In this document: one piece after another, positions 49,004 through 60,020 of the stretch | Position numbering within the stretch: position 1 is the stretch's first letter | Layout of the letters: each line of letters begins with the position of its first letter | Source: Asterias rubens | Taxonomy: Eukaryota > Echinodermata > Asteroidea > Forcipulatida > Asteriidae | Assembly (NCBI RefSeq): GCF_902459465.1 | Contig: NC_047068.1 | Location: 19,429,195 to 19,493,194 of the forward strand | DNA length: 64,000 bases | Direction of reading: 5' to 3' | Program-made: the position numbers and the translations under genes | Notes under the pieces: generated by a model | Databases searched by the model: none | What the model was told of the DNA's origin: nothing | Seen by the model: the letters and a program-made list of their open reading frames with translations, nothing else

Positions 49004-52000
49004 TCATAGTATTTCTATCTCGAATTGTAGATCCGCATTGGGTGGGATTGTGGAAGAACAACAGGTTAAGGAAAATATTTCCGCAATGATTTGGCTTGTG
49101 CTTTTCAGTTTTGTAAAAAGTGTCAAACACCCTTCCTCTTGATACTTAAAGGCAGGATAAATTTGGGTAGTTATCAAAGACTAGCCGACGATTTCACCAA
49201 ACTCTTCCTAACTTGGGATTATTCTCAGGACACGATAAGTTCCATATCCGAAGACGTTACCAGGCATTTGAACCCATTCTAAGTTAGGACGAGTTAATCG
49301 TCCTAACTAGTGATAGGATAAATCTCAGCCCTTTGTGAAATCGGTTACAGTGTTCTTACTTGCTGTATCCAAACAGTATGCACAAAATAACAAACCTGTA
49401 AAAATGTTGACTCAATTGGTCATCGAAGTTGCAAGAAAATAATACGAGAAAAAATACCTTTGTTCCATAGAATTTTGTGTTGTCAGATACCTGAGTTTCA
49501 TATTGTTTGTGGAAAATGATCTCTTTCTCTAAAACTACATTACTTTCAAAGAGGGTCAAAGCTCTCCAGTGCTCCTTGCGGAAAGTAAGTTTTTATGGTC
49601 ATTAGAGGGACATGTTGCCTTGGATCGTGCGAGCTGGTCTGTGAAAAGTGTTTGAAAACATTTATTATGAAATGCATATGGTTATAAAGGTGTTTTAAAA
49701 GTAGAATACAATGATCCACAAACATGCCTCTAGTCTAAATTGCCTGGTTTACCTTTTACTTTGCGAAATAACACGGTCGTGCCATGTTAATTCAGGACAT
49801 AAAAGAAAAACCATCCAAATGGGAGGCATATTTGTGTGGATCATTATATTCTACTTTTAAAACCTCTTTCTAACCATGCATTACATAACAAATGGTTTCA
49901 AACGCTTTTCATATAGACCAACTCGCCTGATCCAAGGCAACCTGTCCCTTTAACTAATGGAGTAATTACCAAAAAAATACGCCCTGCCTTCAAGTCTTTT
50001 TAAATATGATGATTCTAAAACTAAGTTCAAGCAATTGTATACTGTACCTTTATCTTTGATTCTATTTCATACAAATAAAAAGGATATCCCCAGGCTGGAA
50101 ATCCATTGGCACCATAACCCTTGTCAGACCTGATGATCAGTACTGCATGTTCTCCTTTAGACATGGACATACAACCCTCGTCCCATCCTGTTAAAATAAG
50201 ACAGAATCCCCTTCTAAAATTTTCCAAAATTTTTTAGGGATCTGTTATCATGAATGAGCACCTAGCGAAATGATGTAAAGTGAGACCAGAGTGAGACCAT
50301 AGTGCTGCCTAATAACAGAATAGAATCCCGTTTAAAATTTTCAAAAGTTTTTATGGATCTGTTATCATGAATGAGCACCTTGCGAAATGATGTAAAGTGA
50401 GACCAGAGTGGGACCATAGTGCTGCCTAACGGCAAGCAACTTTCTGTGCTTACTTTAGCAAAACAATTTGCTAAGGTGTAAACGTATTTCACAGGTTAGC
50501 AAGAAAAAAGTAGGTGGCCATCTTGTGCGGTTATCGTGGATTTGTATTGTTACATCATTCATTTTCAAGAAATTGTGACGTCAATATTCGCTTTGCCTTC
50601 CCAGGAAGTATGAACCGGGCTTAAAGCAAATTTCAAGCAACAACCCTTCCACTGCATTCAACCAACTCTGTCTCACAAGAGAGTTTTATAACAGTTTCTT
50701 ACTGTCCCAGAGAAAATGAAATAAAATTAATTGACTGTTAATAGATTTTCCTCTTGCATAATTGCCTGGAATGGTTGCCTGTAAAGTGCCTCATGTGACA
50801 TGGCATTAATGGGTCAAAGTATTTGACTTATTATACTTCATACTTAAAGGCAGTGGACACTATTGGTAAAGAAAGGTTTTATGCAAATAATTATTTTGAG
50901 TAATTACTCAAAATAATTATTTGCATAAAACCTTTCTTGGTGGCGAGTAATGGAGAGAGGTTGATGGTATAAAACATTGTGGGAAACGGCTCCCTCTGAA
51001 GTGCCATAGTTTTCGAAAAAGAAGTAATTTTCCACAAATTTAATTTCGAACTTGAGGTCTCGAAATCAACCATCTAAACGCACACAACTTCGTGTGACAA
51101 GGGTGTTTTTTTCTTTCATTATTATCTTGCAAGTTCGATGTTTGTTATTTTATGCATATGTTGAGATACACCAACTGTGAAGGCTAGTCTTTGACAATTA
51201 CTAGTAGTGTCCACTGCCTTTAATCACTTTGTGTGTTTCATCGATAGTTTAAAGACACTGAACACTCTTGGTAATTGTCAAAGAACAGTCTTCTCACTTG
51301 GTGTATTTCTCAACAAATGCATGAAAAACCAAACCCGTGCAAATTTGAACTCGAATGGTCAATGAAATTGTAACAAAAAACACCCCTTGTCACACGAAGC
51401 TGTGTGCTTTCAGATGATTGTTTTCGGGACCTCAAAATGTAATTCTGAGGTCTCAAAATCAAATTAGTGGAAACTTACTTCTTTCTCAAAAACTATGTTA
51501 CTTCACAGGGAGCCGTTGCTCACAATGTTTCATACTATCAACAGCTCTCTATTGCTTGTTACCAAGTAAGTTTTTATGCTAAAAATTATTTTGAGCATTA
51601 ACCAATAGTGTCCACTGCCTTTAATGATCACCTTTAATAACTTAACCCACCTTTAATAACTTGACCCAATCCAACTTTGAAGGAAAACGCTTTTTGTCCT
51701 TGATCCTTAGTGCTACAAAAAAAGAAACAAAACTTGTTCATTTGGTTTCACTTGGGCATCAAAGTTGCAAGAAAAATAATGAAAGAAAAATCATCCTTGT
51801 TGCATAGAATGTGCTTTTAGAAATGTCATGAAGCCTTTCTCAGATTCAAATTTTGGGGTGAAAAATGTACCTCTTTCTCTAAAAAGTTCATCACTTCAAT
51901 GGGGATCATATTAAACAATGTTTAGTAATATAGTATATAAACATCTCATGTGCTCGTGACAAGTAAATTTTTAATTATCATTGGATGAATTGCTTTAAAG

Positions 52001-52618
52001 GCTTTTCTTCAGGCTTCAGTTGGTCATTCTTCAAATGAATTGCAATAAAAACCTTTGGTTGGAAAAACCTACATCAGTCTTAGATAGATAGTATTGAGCA
52101 ATTTGAAAAATATTTCACTTTGAAGTAGTGTGGTTATGTAAAAAGATATAATTTTGTATGCTCCCAAATTTGAATTTGCAGTAACACCTCTCAGATTGTG
52201 TAAATCCAATTAGGTATTATTTTCTTAGTATGGACAAATTTGCACCGGATTTCAGAGATATATCAAAATGCTATATAATATATATCACATGTTATAATTT
52301 TATTGTATACATCTAGTTTTATATAGGATTAAAATAAGCGAACAGTTTAAAAAAACACTTACTTTGCGTTTAAGTCATTAGATAGGTTCTGTTTAAGCAG
52401 CAAACAATTTCATTAAAAAATAACCAAACGAAAAATAGTTATAAAAATTTAAATTTGAATAATTATATTCTTTACCTCCAGAATTTCTTCGGTGGGTTGC
52501 CAGCAAGTGAGCCAACACAGTGGACAGTTATTTCTGCTCCTTTTTGGACTTTTGCAGGTCCTCCTGCACGCAAAATCTTCTTTGTCACACCATCAGATAC
52601 TTCTTCCGGAGCTGCCAT
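49004..52618 (-). CDS. FKBP12-type peptidyl-prolyl cis-trans isomerase
   Basis: Cytosolic prolyl isomerase and FK506/rapamycin-binding fold, 116 aa. Exons on the minus strand: 52618-52476, 51712-51651, 50187-50088, 49049-49004; phases 2, 1, 2. Introns 1 and 2 are GT-AG; intron 3 is AT-AC (separate entry). With that splice the protein reads through GFPAWG into IPPNADLQFEIEIL and stops, the normal FKBP end. Pocket residues visible: V-I before G69-W70 (QVIKGW), Y in GYGANG, I103 of GIPP and F of LQFEIE. The usual FKBP12 Tyr of VHYTG is Cys here (VHCVG), and the segment KKFWSTKDQGQKAFSF has the insert-like form typical of plant and fungal FKBP12 more than vertebrate FKBP1A. A 5' UTR intron probably ends 14 bp upstream of the start. 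If intron 3 were not removed, exon 3 would end at 50027 with a non-FKBP tail. Confidence 0.93.
49050..50087 (-). other. U12-type AT-AC intron of the FKBP gene
   Basis: The 5' splice site is ATATCCTTT (50087-50079), an exact match to the U12 donor consensus. The 3' end is TTCTTCCAC (AC at 49051-49050). A branch-site TTCCTTAAC lies at 49073-49065, about 15 nt upstream, matching the U12 branch consensus and its tight spacing. No GT-AG alternative joins the exons in frame, while this one gives GFPAWG-IPPNAD exactly. The 1038-bp intron is loaded with repeats (a TTAA-family piece at about 49345-49600 and the long hairpin at 49606-49951). It would be removed by the minor spliceosome. Confidence 0.9.
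49606..49951. mobile_element. 346-bp near-palindromic element inside the U12 intron
   Basis: Left AGGGACATGTTGCCTTGGAT and right ATCCAAGGCAACCTGTCCCT are inverted. The pairing continues inward with bulges: GCGAGCTGGTCTGTGAAAAG against CTTTTCATATAGACCAACTCG, and GTAGAATACAATGATCCAC against GTGGATCATTATATTCTAC. The whole unit can fold as one long hairpin. No ORF. Confidence 0.8.
50843..51224. repeat. TTAA-end MITE family copy with inner rearrangement
   Basis: CTTAAAGGCAGTGGACACTA at the left, AGTGTCCACTGCCTTTAA at the right. Near the left end a 30-bp segment (AAAGGTTTTATGCAAATAATT) is followed by its own inverse, so the copy carries an extra hairpin. In FKBP intron 2. Confidence 0.85.
51247..51624. 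repeat. TTAA-end MITE family copy, opposite orientation
   Basis: TTTAAAGACACTGAACACTC at the left, AGTGTCCACTGCCTTTAA at the right; central stem about 51425-51460. It begins 23 bp after the previous copy ends and its right end lies 27 bp from the exon-2 donor of the FKBP gene. Confidence 0.85.
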
Positions 52619-53162
52619 ACTTTCTGAAAAATTCTGGAAAAGGAAAACAAAAACTGTGATCTTTTCATTTCTAATTTGTACATGATTAAATCAGTCATTT
52701 AAAATGTAGTGCAAAAACTTTACACTGTAAAGGGAATATATGTGAAAATATAAAATAGTTTTCACTAACAATAATTTTAAAATGTGATAAGGGAGTTTTT
52801 TCTTTCATGTTTACCTCGCAACTTCAATGACCAAATGAGCTCAAATTTTCACAGGTTTGTTATTTTATGCATGCGTTGAGATACACCAAGTGAGAAGATT
52901 GGTCTTCGACAATTACCAAAGGTGTCCAGTGTCTTTAAGAAGTAAACAACTCATAAAAAAAAGAGGACAAGTGAAAACTGGGCACTCAGTCAAGAAAAAT
53001 GAGAACAGAACAAAAGAAGAGGAAATCAAAATCCTATAAAGTGTATCAACGTACCAGGATGGCGAATGGATCGTGTTACGATCAACACAACTATTAGTAT
53101 TAAATCCAGGAATGACTGACGAGCCAAATGAAATCTTGCCTCACCTTCTACCTGTGGGACCT

Positions 53163-53240
53163 AGTTGCGATAACGTCACCCTCACCGGACGAGGGTTCCT
53201 CCGGCTTTGCCGTCGAGAGGAGGGTCACATTATCGCAACT
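53163..53240. mobile_element. Hairpin element with GTTGCGATAA ends
   Basis: AGTTGCGATAACGTCACCCT at the left pairs with AGGGTCACATTATCGCAACT at the right. A second copy (55913-55977) has GTTGCGATAACGTAACCCTC and an imperfect right arm. Confidence 0.7.
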
Positions 53241-53422
53241 ACTATGGGACCCAGGTTAGAGTCCTACCAGGGGCACTTATGTGGATTTTGTTGTCAAATT
53301 GGTTTCAGTCCTAGCCCAGGTTGGACTCCTCTGTTGCATACTCTACTACTGACGTCCTAAGGCTTTTTTAAGTCCCTACTTCCTTGACTGAATAATTCTA
53401 TGCCCGGGTTTCCGCCCACTTC

Positions 53423-53803
53423 TTAAAGCCATTATACACTTTCGGTACAGAAAAGAAGAAAAAAAGTTCACAGATTTACTAATTAATTACAGGGTTTACT
53501 GAAGGTAATGGTGAAAGACTTCTCTTAAAATATTATTCCAAGAACTGCTTTACTTTTTGAGAAAACATTAAAACAACATCAATTCTCGATAGTGAGAATT
53601 ACGGATTTATTTTAAACACATGTCATGACACGGTGAAACGTGCGGAAACAAGAGTGGGTTTTCCCGTTATTTTCTCCCGACTCTGATGACCAATTGAGCT
53701 TAAATTTTCACAGGTTTGTTAGTTTATATATAAGTTGTGATACACTAAGTGTTGGACTTGGAGTTGGACAATACTGTTTACCGAAAGCGTATAATGGCTT
53801 TAA
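53423..53803. repeat. TTAA-end MITE, CCATTATACAC subtype
   Basis: TTAAAGCCATTATACACTTT at the left, AAGCGTATAATGGCTTTAA at the right. Interior follows the 13813 element in reverse orientation (the 'aattctcgatagtgagaatt' palindrome against 'attctcgttaacgagaat'). Confidence 0.8.
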
Positions 53804-54487
53804 TAAAACAGAAACTTCATTTCCCATTGATTGTCTTCTCCCCTTGGCCTCGTCCAGTTGCTGAGCAGACTTTATCATAGATTTTATGTAGGTGTAGATA
53901 ACAAAAATTATGCTTTACACAAGTAACAGTCTACTCCTGACCTCTAGTCATCCCCAGATGCCCTTGTCCAGATGCTGTATAGGCTTTGACAAGTATAGCT
54001 GATTAGATGTAGATCATGGAAGAAGGAAAACACATAAAAAAGAAGAACTCCAGATTCAGAAGAAACCATCTCGAATTTGTCCATTCCGATTTACTTGTTT
54101 TCAAACAATACATTAAACAAACATTTCATGTTATTAGTCACAAAAAGGCTGTACATAGTTTAAATTAACAAATTACGAACGGTATTTCCAATTCACTTTG
54201 TAAACAAGATACATACCGGAGGATCTTTTCACGCCCTGACAAAAATTTGAGCACAAAATTTGCCAACAGGTAACAACCTCGTACATACAATGTATTTGCT
54301 CCACTCTCCCCTTTATCTTGCAAGTTTGTTCTTGCAAACCTGGGAACGAGGTTATTTTGCAAAACATACCTGACTTATCTACGCAATATACTGGCTGGCG
54401 TTCAAAAAGAGCCAGTCTAATTTTCATTATCAGCGGTAGTATTGAAATCATTTTAAATTATTTTGTTGAAAACTTGAACTTGAAGTC

Positions 54488-57400
54488 ATGGACCGTAATG
54501 AATTGAGCTCTTTTCAGGTTTCGAATCCTTGGATCTCAGAAGAACGAACGACTGCTGCTGTATGTAATGCAATTCGTCTCGCAGAGAGAAGTGGTCACTT
54601 AAAATCGGTAGGTATCGTACCGTAAGGTCATGGACCGCGTCTGCCCAGCAGGCTCGTGGGGGACGGAGCTCCGCTGGCCCCCACAAGCACTCGCCTCTGA
54701 GGGCAACCGACTACGAACGGAGGAGTCCAACCTGGGCCGGCTAGACTCAGACAAGACTAGACTATTGGGATAACTTTCCGTATGGCGCCACCACTTTTTC
54801 ACTAATTTTTAGAAAAAGGGATATCTCATTGAGGTAAATTAGATACTATATTATTTCATATCGAATGAAAAAAAAAGTGGTGGCGTCATACGGAAACTTT
54901 TCCGACTATTGAGTCCGATGGATGTTTTTATCTTCTTCTTTGCACTGCTGCAGTGCATGATAATGATGAATGATAAGTCAGTAAACAGGCGTGCAACTTT
55001 TTTTCAGAATCAGATCAGGGCCCAATTTCATAATTAATAAAAAAGCCTGTATTATATATTAATTAGTGTATCTCATTGTAGGCTATGTAAAATTAAAAAG
55101 TGTAGGCTGTAATGTGTAAGTGTAAAGTAAGCACACAAATTTGCTTAGGTAGCATGAAATTTCTTCCTTGACCAAATTTTATTGTGTTGCATATTATTGC
55201 CTGTTTAGTTGTTACTGACATTCAGCTGTTGTTTTGCTTATTCTGAAAATCACTTGGAAATTTTAATCCTGTTTTTACTAGGAAGAAATTTCATGCTAAG
55301 CAAATTTGTGTGCTAACAACAGGCTTTATGAAATTGGGCACAGCTGATTTCCTAGACCAAGTATTGACTTGAGTATAAACCATAGAGTAAGGACTACTTC
55401 TAGAAACTATATAAGGCTCCCCGTGAGTGGTAGCCTTATTATACAGTTTCTAGAAGTAGAGTACAGCGCCCCAGTTACTGGGTCTACTGATTTCCTATTT
55501 TTTTAATCTCAGTTTTAAAAAGTATAAATAATCTCAGTTGAAAAATACTAAACAAAATCATTGAAATTTTGTAATTTCCTCTGTTTTTTTGAGTGAAGTT
55601 ACAGTTGCATGCCTGAGTAAAATTGAATGCCATTGTTGTTATTGTTACTGTTGACTGTAGTAGATAATAGTTTGATGATTTATTTATAATAATCCATTTG
55701 ATTTGTTGTCATCCACCATGCTGGTTGTAGAGGCGAGATGAAACACTAGGTGAGATGGCGCAGTCGTTACAAGACAACTCACCATCACTGCATCTCATAA
55801 AGCAGCTCAGAGAAATGTCGGAGAGAGGTCAACAGCTAGATGAGGTAAGTTCAGACCGTCAGGGTCAACCCTTCATCCATTGGTCTCAAGCCATGGGTCA
55901 GGGGATTGGGTAGTTGCGATAACGTAACCCTCCTCCCGACGGCTGGGCCGTTGGGAGGAGGGTAAGGTTGTCGCGAACTTTGCAAAGGGCACCAGGGCAA
56001 TTGATGTGGGTGCTGTGAGCTAAATTGAATGGTTTACAATACAGCGGATGACTTTCCCAGATTTGAAAATATGTAACAAGCCTTCCTTTACCATTTTATG
56101 TTGTATTCAACCTTGTTTTTGAACAGACAAACAATGAAATTCAATGTCGGCTGATGGACAAGGAGACTAGAGATATTACACATCTTGATGTCATCGGTAA
56201 GATTCCAATAACACAAAAATAGGGAAAGTGCATTAGTAGTGGCTCTACGGTGTTTGTTTTTAGACTCCTACCATATGACTGTGGGGGATGGGGGAGGGGG
56301 GTTGGGAAATCACAGTACAGTCTCTGTGTATTCTTGTGAGGCAATTGTAGCCAAGTGTGTTGCTCAAGATCAAATGTACTGGATTATGGATACCACTTCT
56401 CAATAAGCCTCAAAAGTATCAGACCCAATTTCATAAAGCACAATAACCCACTAAGCACAGATTAGTAATTGCTAAGCAGAATCAGATTACCAGTCCAAAT
56501 TATACTCAGTTTGCATTGCCGGGCTGGTGCCCGACTCAAAAATTGCAAAGCAAAGAAATTTGTCAAGCGGGTTTGCTGCTCGTCAGCTTGAGGAAATTGG
56601 AAGTTGGACCCAGGTGGTTCTGCCGTTTGTTGACCCTTGAGCCAATGCAAGAAAAGAGAAGATATCTTACCACTAGACCACTGAAGTAGGGCTATTTGTA
56701 CCCAAACCATAGTTCCCAAATAAGTGTAAACATTTGCCTTTTGTCTGCAGAGTCCAAAGTTAGCCAGCTGGACACAATGACTGCTCATCTTCAAGCCATT
56801 GTTGAGAGCAAAGACCACCTCATAAACCGTCTTCAACAACCCTTTGTTGGGGACTCCCTCAAGGTAGAGGCCACCTACCACAGACACGTGAAAGAGCTCT
56901 TCCCATTGGCTGCCACAAGTTTAGCAGAACTCAACGGTAACCTGGAAACCGTCCAATGGGCAAGCGACTTTAATATGAAGGATGGGAGAATGGTGAGTCA
57001 ATTGACAAAGTTTGTCCACTATTACGCCACCCTTCTCTACTTGTTTTACAACAACTTGTTTTCCGGTATATAATAGCTATATGATTGGGCACAGGGCCCA
57101 ATTTTATAAACCTGTTAAGCAGAAAATTCTCTGCCTAGCAATTTTCTTGGTTTAGCAAGAATTGACCAGGTTACCAGTCACAGCAATGGTAACTGTATAG
57201 AATTCTAGCTGGTAACCTTTTTTTGCGAAGCAAATTTATTTTTTTGTGCCGAGCAAGTTTTTCTACTTGTTTTTCTACCAGGCTTTTTGAAATTGGTCCC
57301 AGATCACCTCATCATACTTAATGTAAAGGAAGGTGAAGATTTAAAACAGTGCTCAATCAACAACAATTAGCATAAGTTCTTCTCTCTTGTCTGCAGGATG

Positions 57401-57492
57401 AAACACTAATGGCCATTTCAACATCATTGGCACAGCTCCAGACAAGCTTCCAGACGATATGTCAACTCAGAAACACCCTGGAAAAATGCTGA
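54488..57492 (+). CDS. HAUS2: HAUS augmin-like complex subunit 2
   Basis: Subunit of the eight-member augmin complex, which recruits gamma-tubulin ring complexes to spindle microtubules for branching nucleation; centrosome and spindle. Exons 54488-54607, 55731-55844, 56127-56196, 56751-56992, 57397-57492, GT-AG, phases 0, 0, 1, 0; 213 aa (human 235). Recognised by the collinear pattern: NPW near the N-terminus, a long helical middle with Leu/Ile heptads, then HLQAIVESKDHLINRLQQP, VEATYHRHVKELFPLA, LETVQW and a C-terminal helix ending LRNTLEKC. Mostly coiled coil, as expected. Intron 1 starts in a GC-rich patch (about 54620-54750) and holds two hairpin elements; intron 2 another. AATAAA at 57661-57666 is the likely poly(A) signal. 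Confidence 0.88.
54775..54896. mobile_element. MITE copy with TTTCCGTATGGCGCCACCAC ends, in HAUS2 intron 1
   Basis: Same ends and same AT-rich centre ('aggtaaattagatactatattattt') as 12168-12285. The right arm has a G to T change at the GCGCC/GCGTC position and extra As. Confidence 0.85.
55395..55457. repeat. Hairpin, CTTCTAGAAACTATATAAGG arms
   Basis: ACTTCTAGAAACTATATAAGG is followed after a 15-20 bp loop by CCTTATTATACAGTTTCTAG and AAGT. The flanking GTA..TAC bases also pair. In HAUS2 intron 1. Confidence 0.7.
55913..55977. repeat. GTTGCGATAACGT hairpin, second copy
   Basis: CTCCTCCCGACGGC and GCCGTTGGGAGGAGGG pair around a short GGG loop, giving a GC-rich hairpin, flanked by GTTGCGATAA and TTGTCGCGAAC. 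It begins 69 bp after HAUS2 exon 2. Confidence 0.65.
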
Positions 57493-57689
57493 CAACTATA
57501 CCCCGAGTCGTTACAATCGGTCACAGTCTGCCTTTATGTACAAGAGTTCTCTTAACTTAAATGGTGAAAATGCAAGTAATAACACAAGTTACTGAAATGT
57601 CCAAGAGCATAGTAAAGACTTCACAACAAAAAGAAACTACTAGCTAATTGTTGCATCAGGAATAAAAAATATAGTTTAAGTTTTTGCCC

Positions 57690-57840
57690 TTAAACCGATT
57701 TGTATTGAGCACTATATATTCAGTACTTGTCCGACTTCTTTGAAAAAATCCACAGAACTCGGGTGAGATTCGAAACCAAGACCTTTGCATTGCTAGAGCA
57801 GATGTCTTACAAATAGACCACCCAGCTGGTGCAATGGCTA
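57690..57840 (-). repeat. tRNA-derived SINE piece
   Basis: On the minus strand: GGGTGGTCTATTTGTAAGAC (A-box like), then GGTTTCGAATCTCACCC (B-box). The body contains GCTCAATACAAATCGG. It reads like a tRNA head, but the arms do not pair as a full cloverleaf. Confidence 0.65.
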
Positions 57841-58030
57841 GAGGCAATTCAAATTCTTAGCAGCGGTACCACAACGCTTTAATAGATATTAATTATTGAG
57901 TCAAGATAATTTGGTTTTTAGGAAACTAATATGTACGTGGATAGAACTGGTATGGTCATTGTCCAGAAACAGCACAACCAAACAGTTTGTAGCCTTGATA
58001 AGTCCATGCAGTAGCAGGCAACACCTGGAC

Positions 58031-58181
58031 TGCGTTTTGGCGACCCCAACCTAGCCCAAGCGAGTCAACAAGTCAGTTACCGTTTGGTCTGAACATTATC
58101 GTCACCGCACCTCAACCGAAGCAAAACTGATTAACGCTCAACAGATGACCAATGTTTCTGGTTGGGGTCGCCAAAGCGCAC
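58031..58181. mobile_element. MITE with TGCGTTTTGGCGACCCCAACC ends
   Basis: Left TGCGTTTTGGCGACCCCAACC and right GGTTGGGGTCGCCAAAGCGCA are inverted with one difference. 151 bp, no ORF. Interior has GGTCTG / AACAGATGACC-type subterminal repeats. Confidence 0.8.
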
Positions 58182-58309
58182 TCCTGACTCTACTGAACCA
58201 AACACAGCTGGCTGCTTGAGAGTGATTGGTTTGTTACTTGTTTTAGAGCTGATGGATATAGTTTCACCAAACACTATGGTCATGTATAATTATTCATGAA
58301 CTTGATTTC

Positions 58310-58680
58310 ACAACTCTGGTGTTTCTGATCAGGAGAGTGTGGGTTCGAATCCCCAGCCGTGACACTTGTGTCCTTAAGCTAGACACTTAACCATTGCTTC
58401 GTCTTTCGGATGGGACGTAGAGCCGTTGGTCCCACGTGTTGTGTAACGCATGTAACAGAACCCCAGTCGCTTATCGAAAAGAGAAGGGGTTCGCCCCGGT
58501 GTTCCTGGCTGTGGCTGCTGTATGCGCCGTGACACCTTGTAAATCCTTATAAGGTGCCAAATAATTGGGTCTCAGAATTCATCACTTCAATAACCTATAT
58601 TTCTGAAAGTTTGTATATATACTCAGCGCCTTGAGTATTTTAAGACTCCGATATTATTATTATTATTATTATTATTAGAG
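58310..58680 (+). repeat. tRNA-related SINE, near-complete copy with (ATT)n tail
   Basis: Pol III B-box GGTTCGAATCC at 58342-58352, then a body (ACGTAGAGCCGTTGGTCCC, GAAAAGAGAAGGGGTTCGCC, CTGGCTGTGGCTGCTGTATG) and a (ATT)n tail at about 58652-58677. Reverse-orientation relatives lie at 16385, 33395, 34425 and 38985, so this is the reference copy for the family here. Confidence 0.85.
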
Positions 58681-58932
58681 CTTATTATTACTATCCATCT
58701 TTGTTTTGTACAAGGCATCCCAGCCTACAAGCTTTTGCTTTTAATGGGTCATGCATCCATACAGCTCCGGGTTTTGTAAAATCATATTGTTTATATTTGT
58801 ATGTGTTTGTATGGAAATAAATGTTTGATAGATTTGATTTGACTTGATTTACCTCAACTGAGTATCAATCTTAATTGCTAAGCAAAGTGTGATGTCACAA
58901 TACAAGTCACCATAGTATGATTGACAACTCGT

Positions 58933-59262
58933 CTTAAAGGCACTGTACACGTTTGGTAGTTGTCAAAGACCAGTGTTCTCACTTGGTGTATTCCATCATA
59001 AGCATAAAATAACAAGCCTGTGAAAATTTGGCTCAATTGGTCATCGAAGTTGAGAGAAAATGATGAAAGAAAAAACACCCTTGTTGACGAATTTGTGTGC
59101 TTTCAGATAGGAATAAAAGACTTCTAGCTAGAAGTTACATCAGAGGGAGTCGTTTCCCACAGTGTTTTATACTATCAACAGCTCTAAAACCCTTGTTACC
59201 AAGTCAGTTTTTAAGTTAATATTTGTTTTGAGTAATTACCAAACGTGTACCTTCCCTTTAAA
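58933..59262. repeat. TTAA-end MITE, GTACACGTTTGG subtype
   Basis: CTTAAAGGCACTGTACACGT at the left and ACGTGTACCTTCCCTTTAAA at the right. Same subtype as 45534-45897, in reverse orientation. Confidence 0.85.
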
Positions 59263-59671
59263 GGAAGAGTATACTTTTGGTTTTTGGAACCGTTTGATTG
59301 TTTCAATTCTATATAAATATAGTGTATACAACAAACATAACATGTGAAAATTTAATGGTCACGTTTTTGAGATATAGCCGAAAAATCCGGAGCAAAAATG
59401 TCCACACAGGAAGAATCATCCCCGATAGGAATACACAATTTGATCTCAGATAAGAACGCCTGATATAACCCCTTAGAATTGAGAGTTGTGAAACTGATAT
59501 TTATTTGTAATCTTCGACTTTATTTCCTTTAAGTTTTTTAAAAAGCACTTGATTATTTAATGTTGATGGGGTTTTGATGCCTAATTCCTATACAATTAAT
59601 GTACAAAAATAAATATTCTTAATAACAACCATTGAACTGAGCTGGCAAAAGTCCTTCAGCTCAAGTCAACC

Positions 59672-60020
59672 TATAAAGGCAGTGGACACTATTGGTAATT
59701 ACTCAAAATAATAATTAGCACAAAACCTTACTTGGTAACGAGTAATGGGGAGCTGTTGATAGTATAAAACATTGTGAGAAATGGCTCCCTCTGAAGTGAC
59801 ATAGTTTTCGAGAATAAGATGTTGAGGTCTCGAAATCAAGCATCTGAAAGCACACAACTTTGTGTGACAACTTGTTTTTCTTCTTCCATTATTATCTCGC
59901 TACTTCAACGACCAATTGAGTTCAAGTTTTCATAGGTTTGTTTTTTTGTGCATATGTTGAGATACAACAAGTGAGAAGACTGGTCTTAGACAATTACCAA
60001 AGGTGTCCAGTGTCTTTAAA
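59672..60020. repeat. TTAA-end MITE family copy lacking half the palindrome
   Basis: TAAAGGCAGTGGACACTATT at the left, GGTGTCCAGTGTCTTTAAA at the right. Only the right half of the central stem (GAGGTCTCGAAATC, about 59823-59837) remains, as after an internal deletion. Confidence 0.85.

Larger units (their letters stand above)
52619..54487. other. Intergenic between divergent FKBP and HAUS2 genes
   Basis: Holds a half copy of the TTAA family (52797-52938), a GTTGCGATAACGT palindrome (53163-53240) and a CCATTATACAC subtype TTAA element (53423-53803). No coding exon recognised. Both promoters should lie here. Confidence 0.5.

Noticed and set aside
50041-50048. GTACAG as a conventional donor for FKBP exon 3
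   Set aside because: It would keep the non-homologous YPFYLYEIES tail and would not join exon 4 in frame.
50027-50087. Normal-stop ending of the FKBP gene by reading on from exon 3
   Set aside because: The tail loses the FKBP IPPN..FEIE strand, whereas the AT-AC splice gives the full conserved C-terminus.
53073-53360. A 95-codon plus-strand ORF
   Set aside because: It spans the GTTGCGATAA hairpin element, and the translation has no domain.
58342-58352. A tRNA gene (B-box GGTTCGAATCC)
   Set aside because: No acceptor stem or anticodon arm. The segment is one of several dispersed SINE copies with a body and (ATT)n tail.
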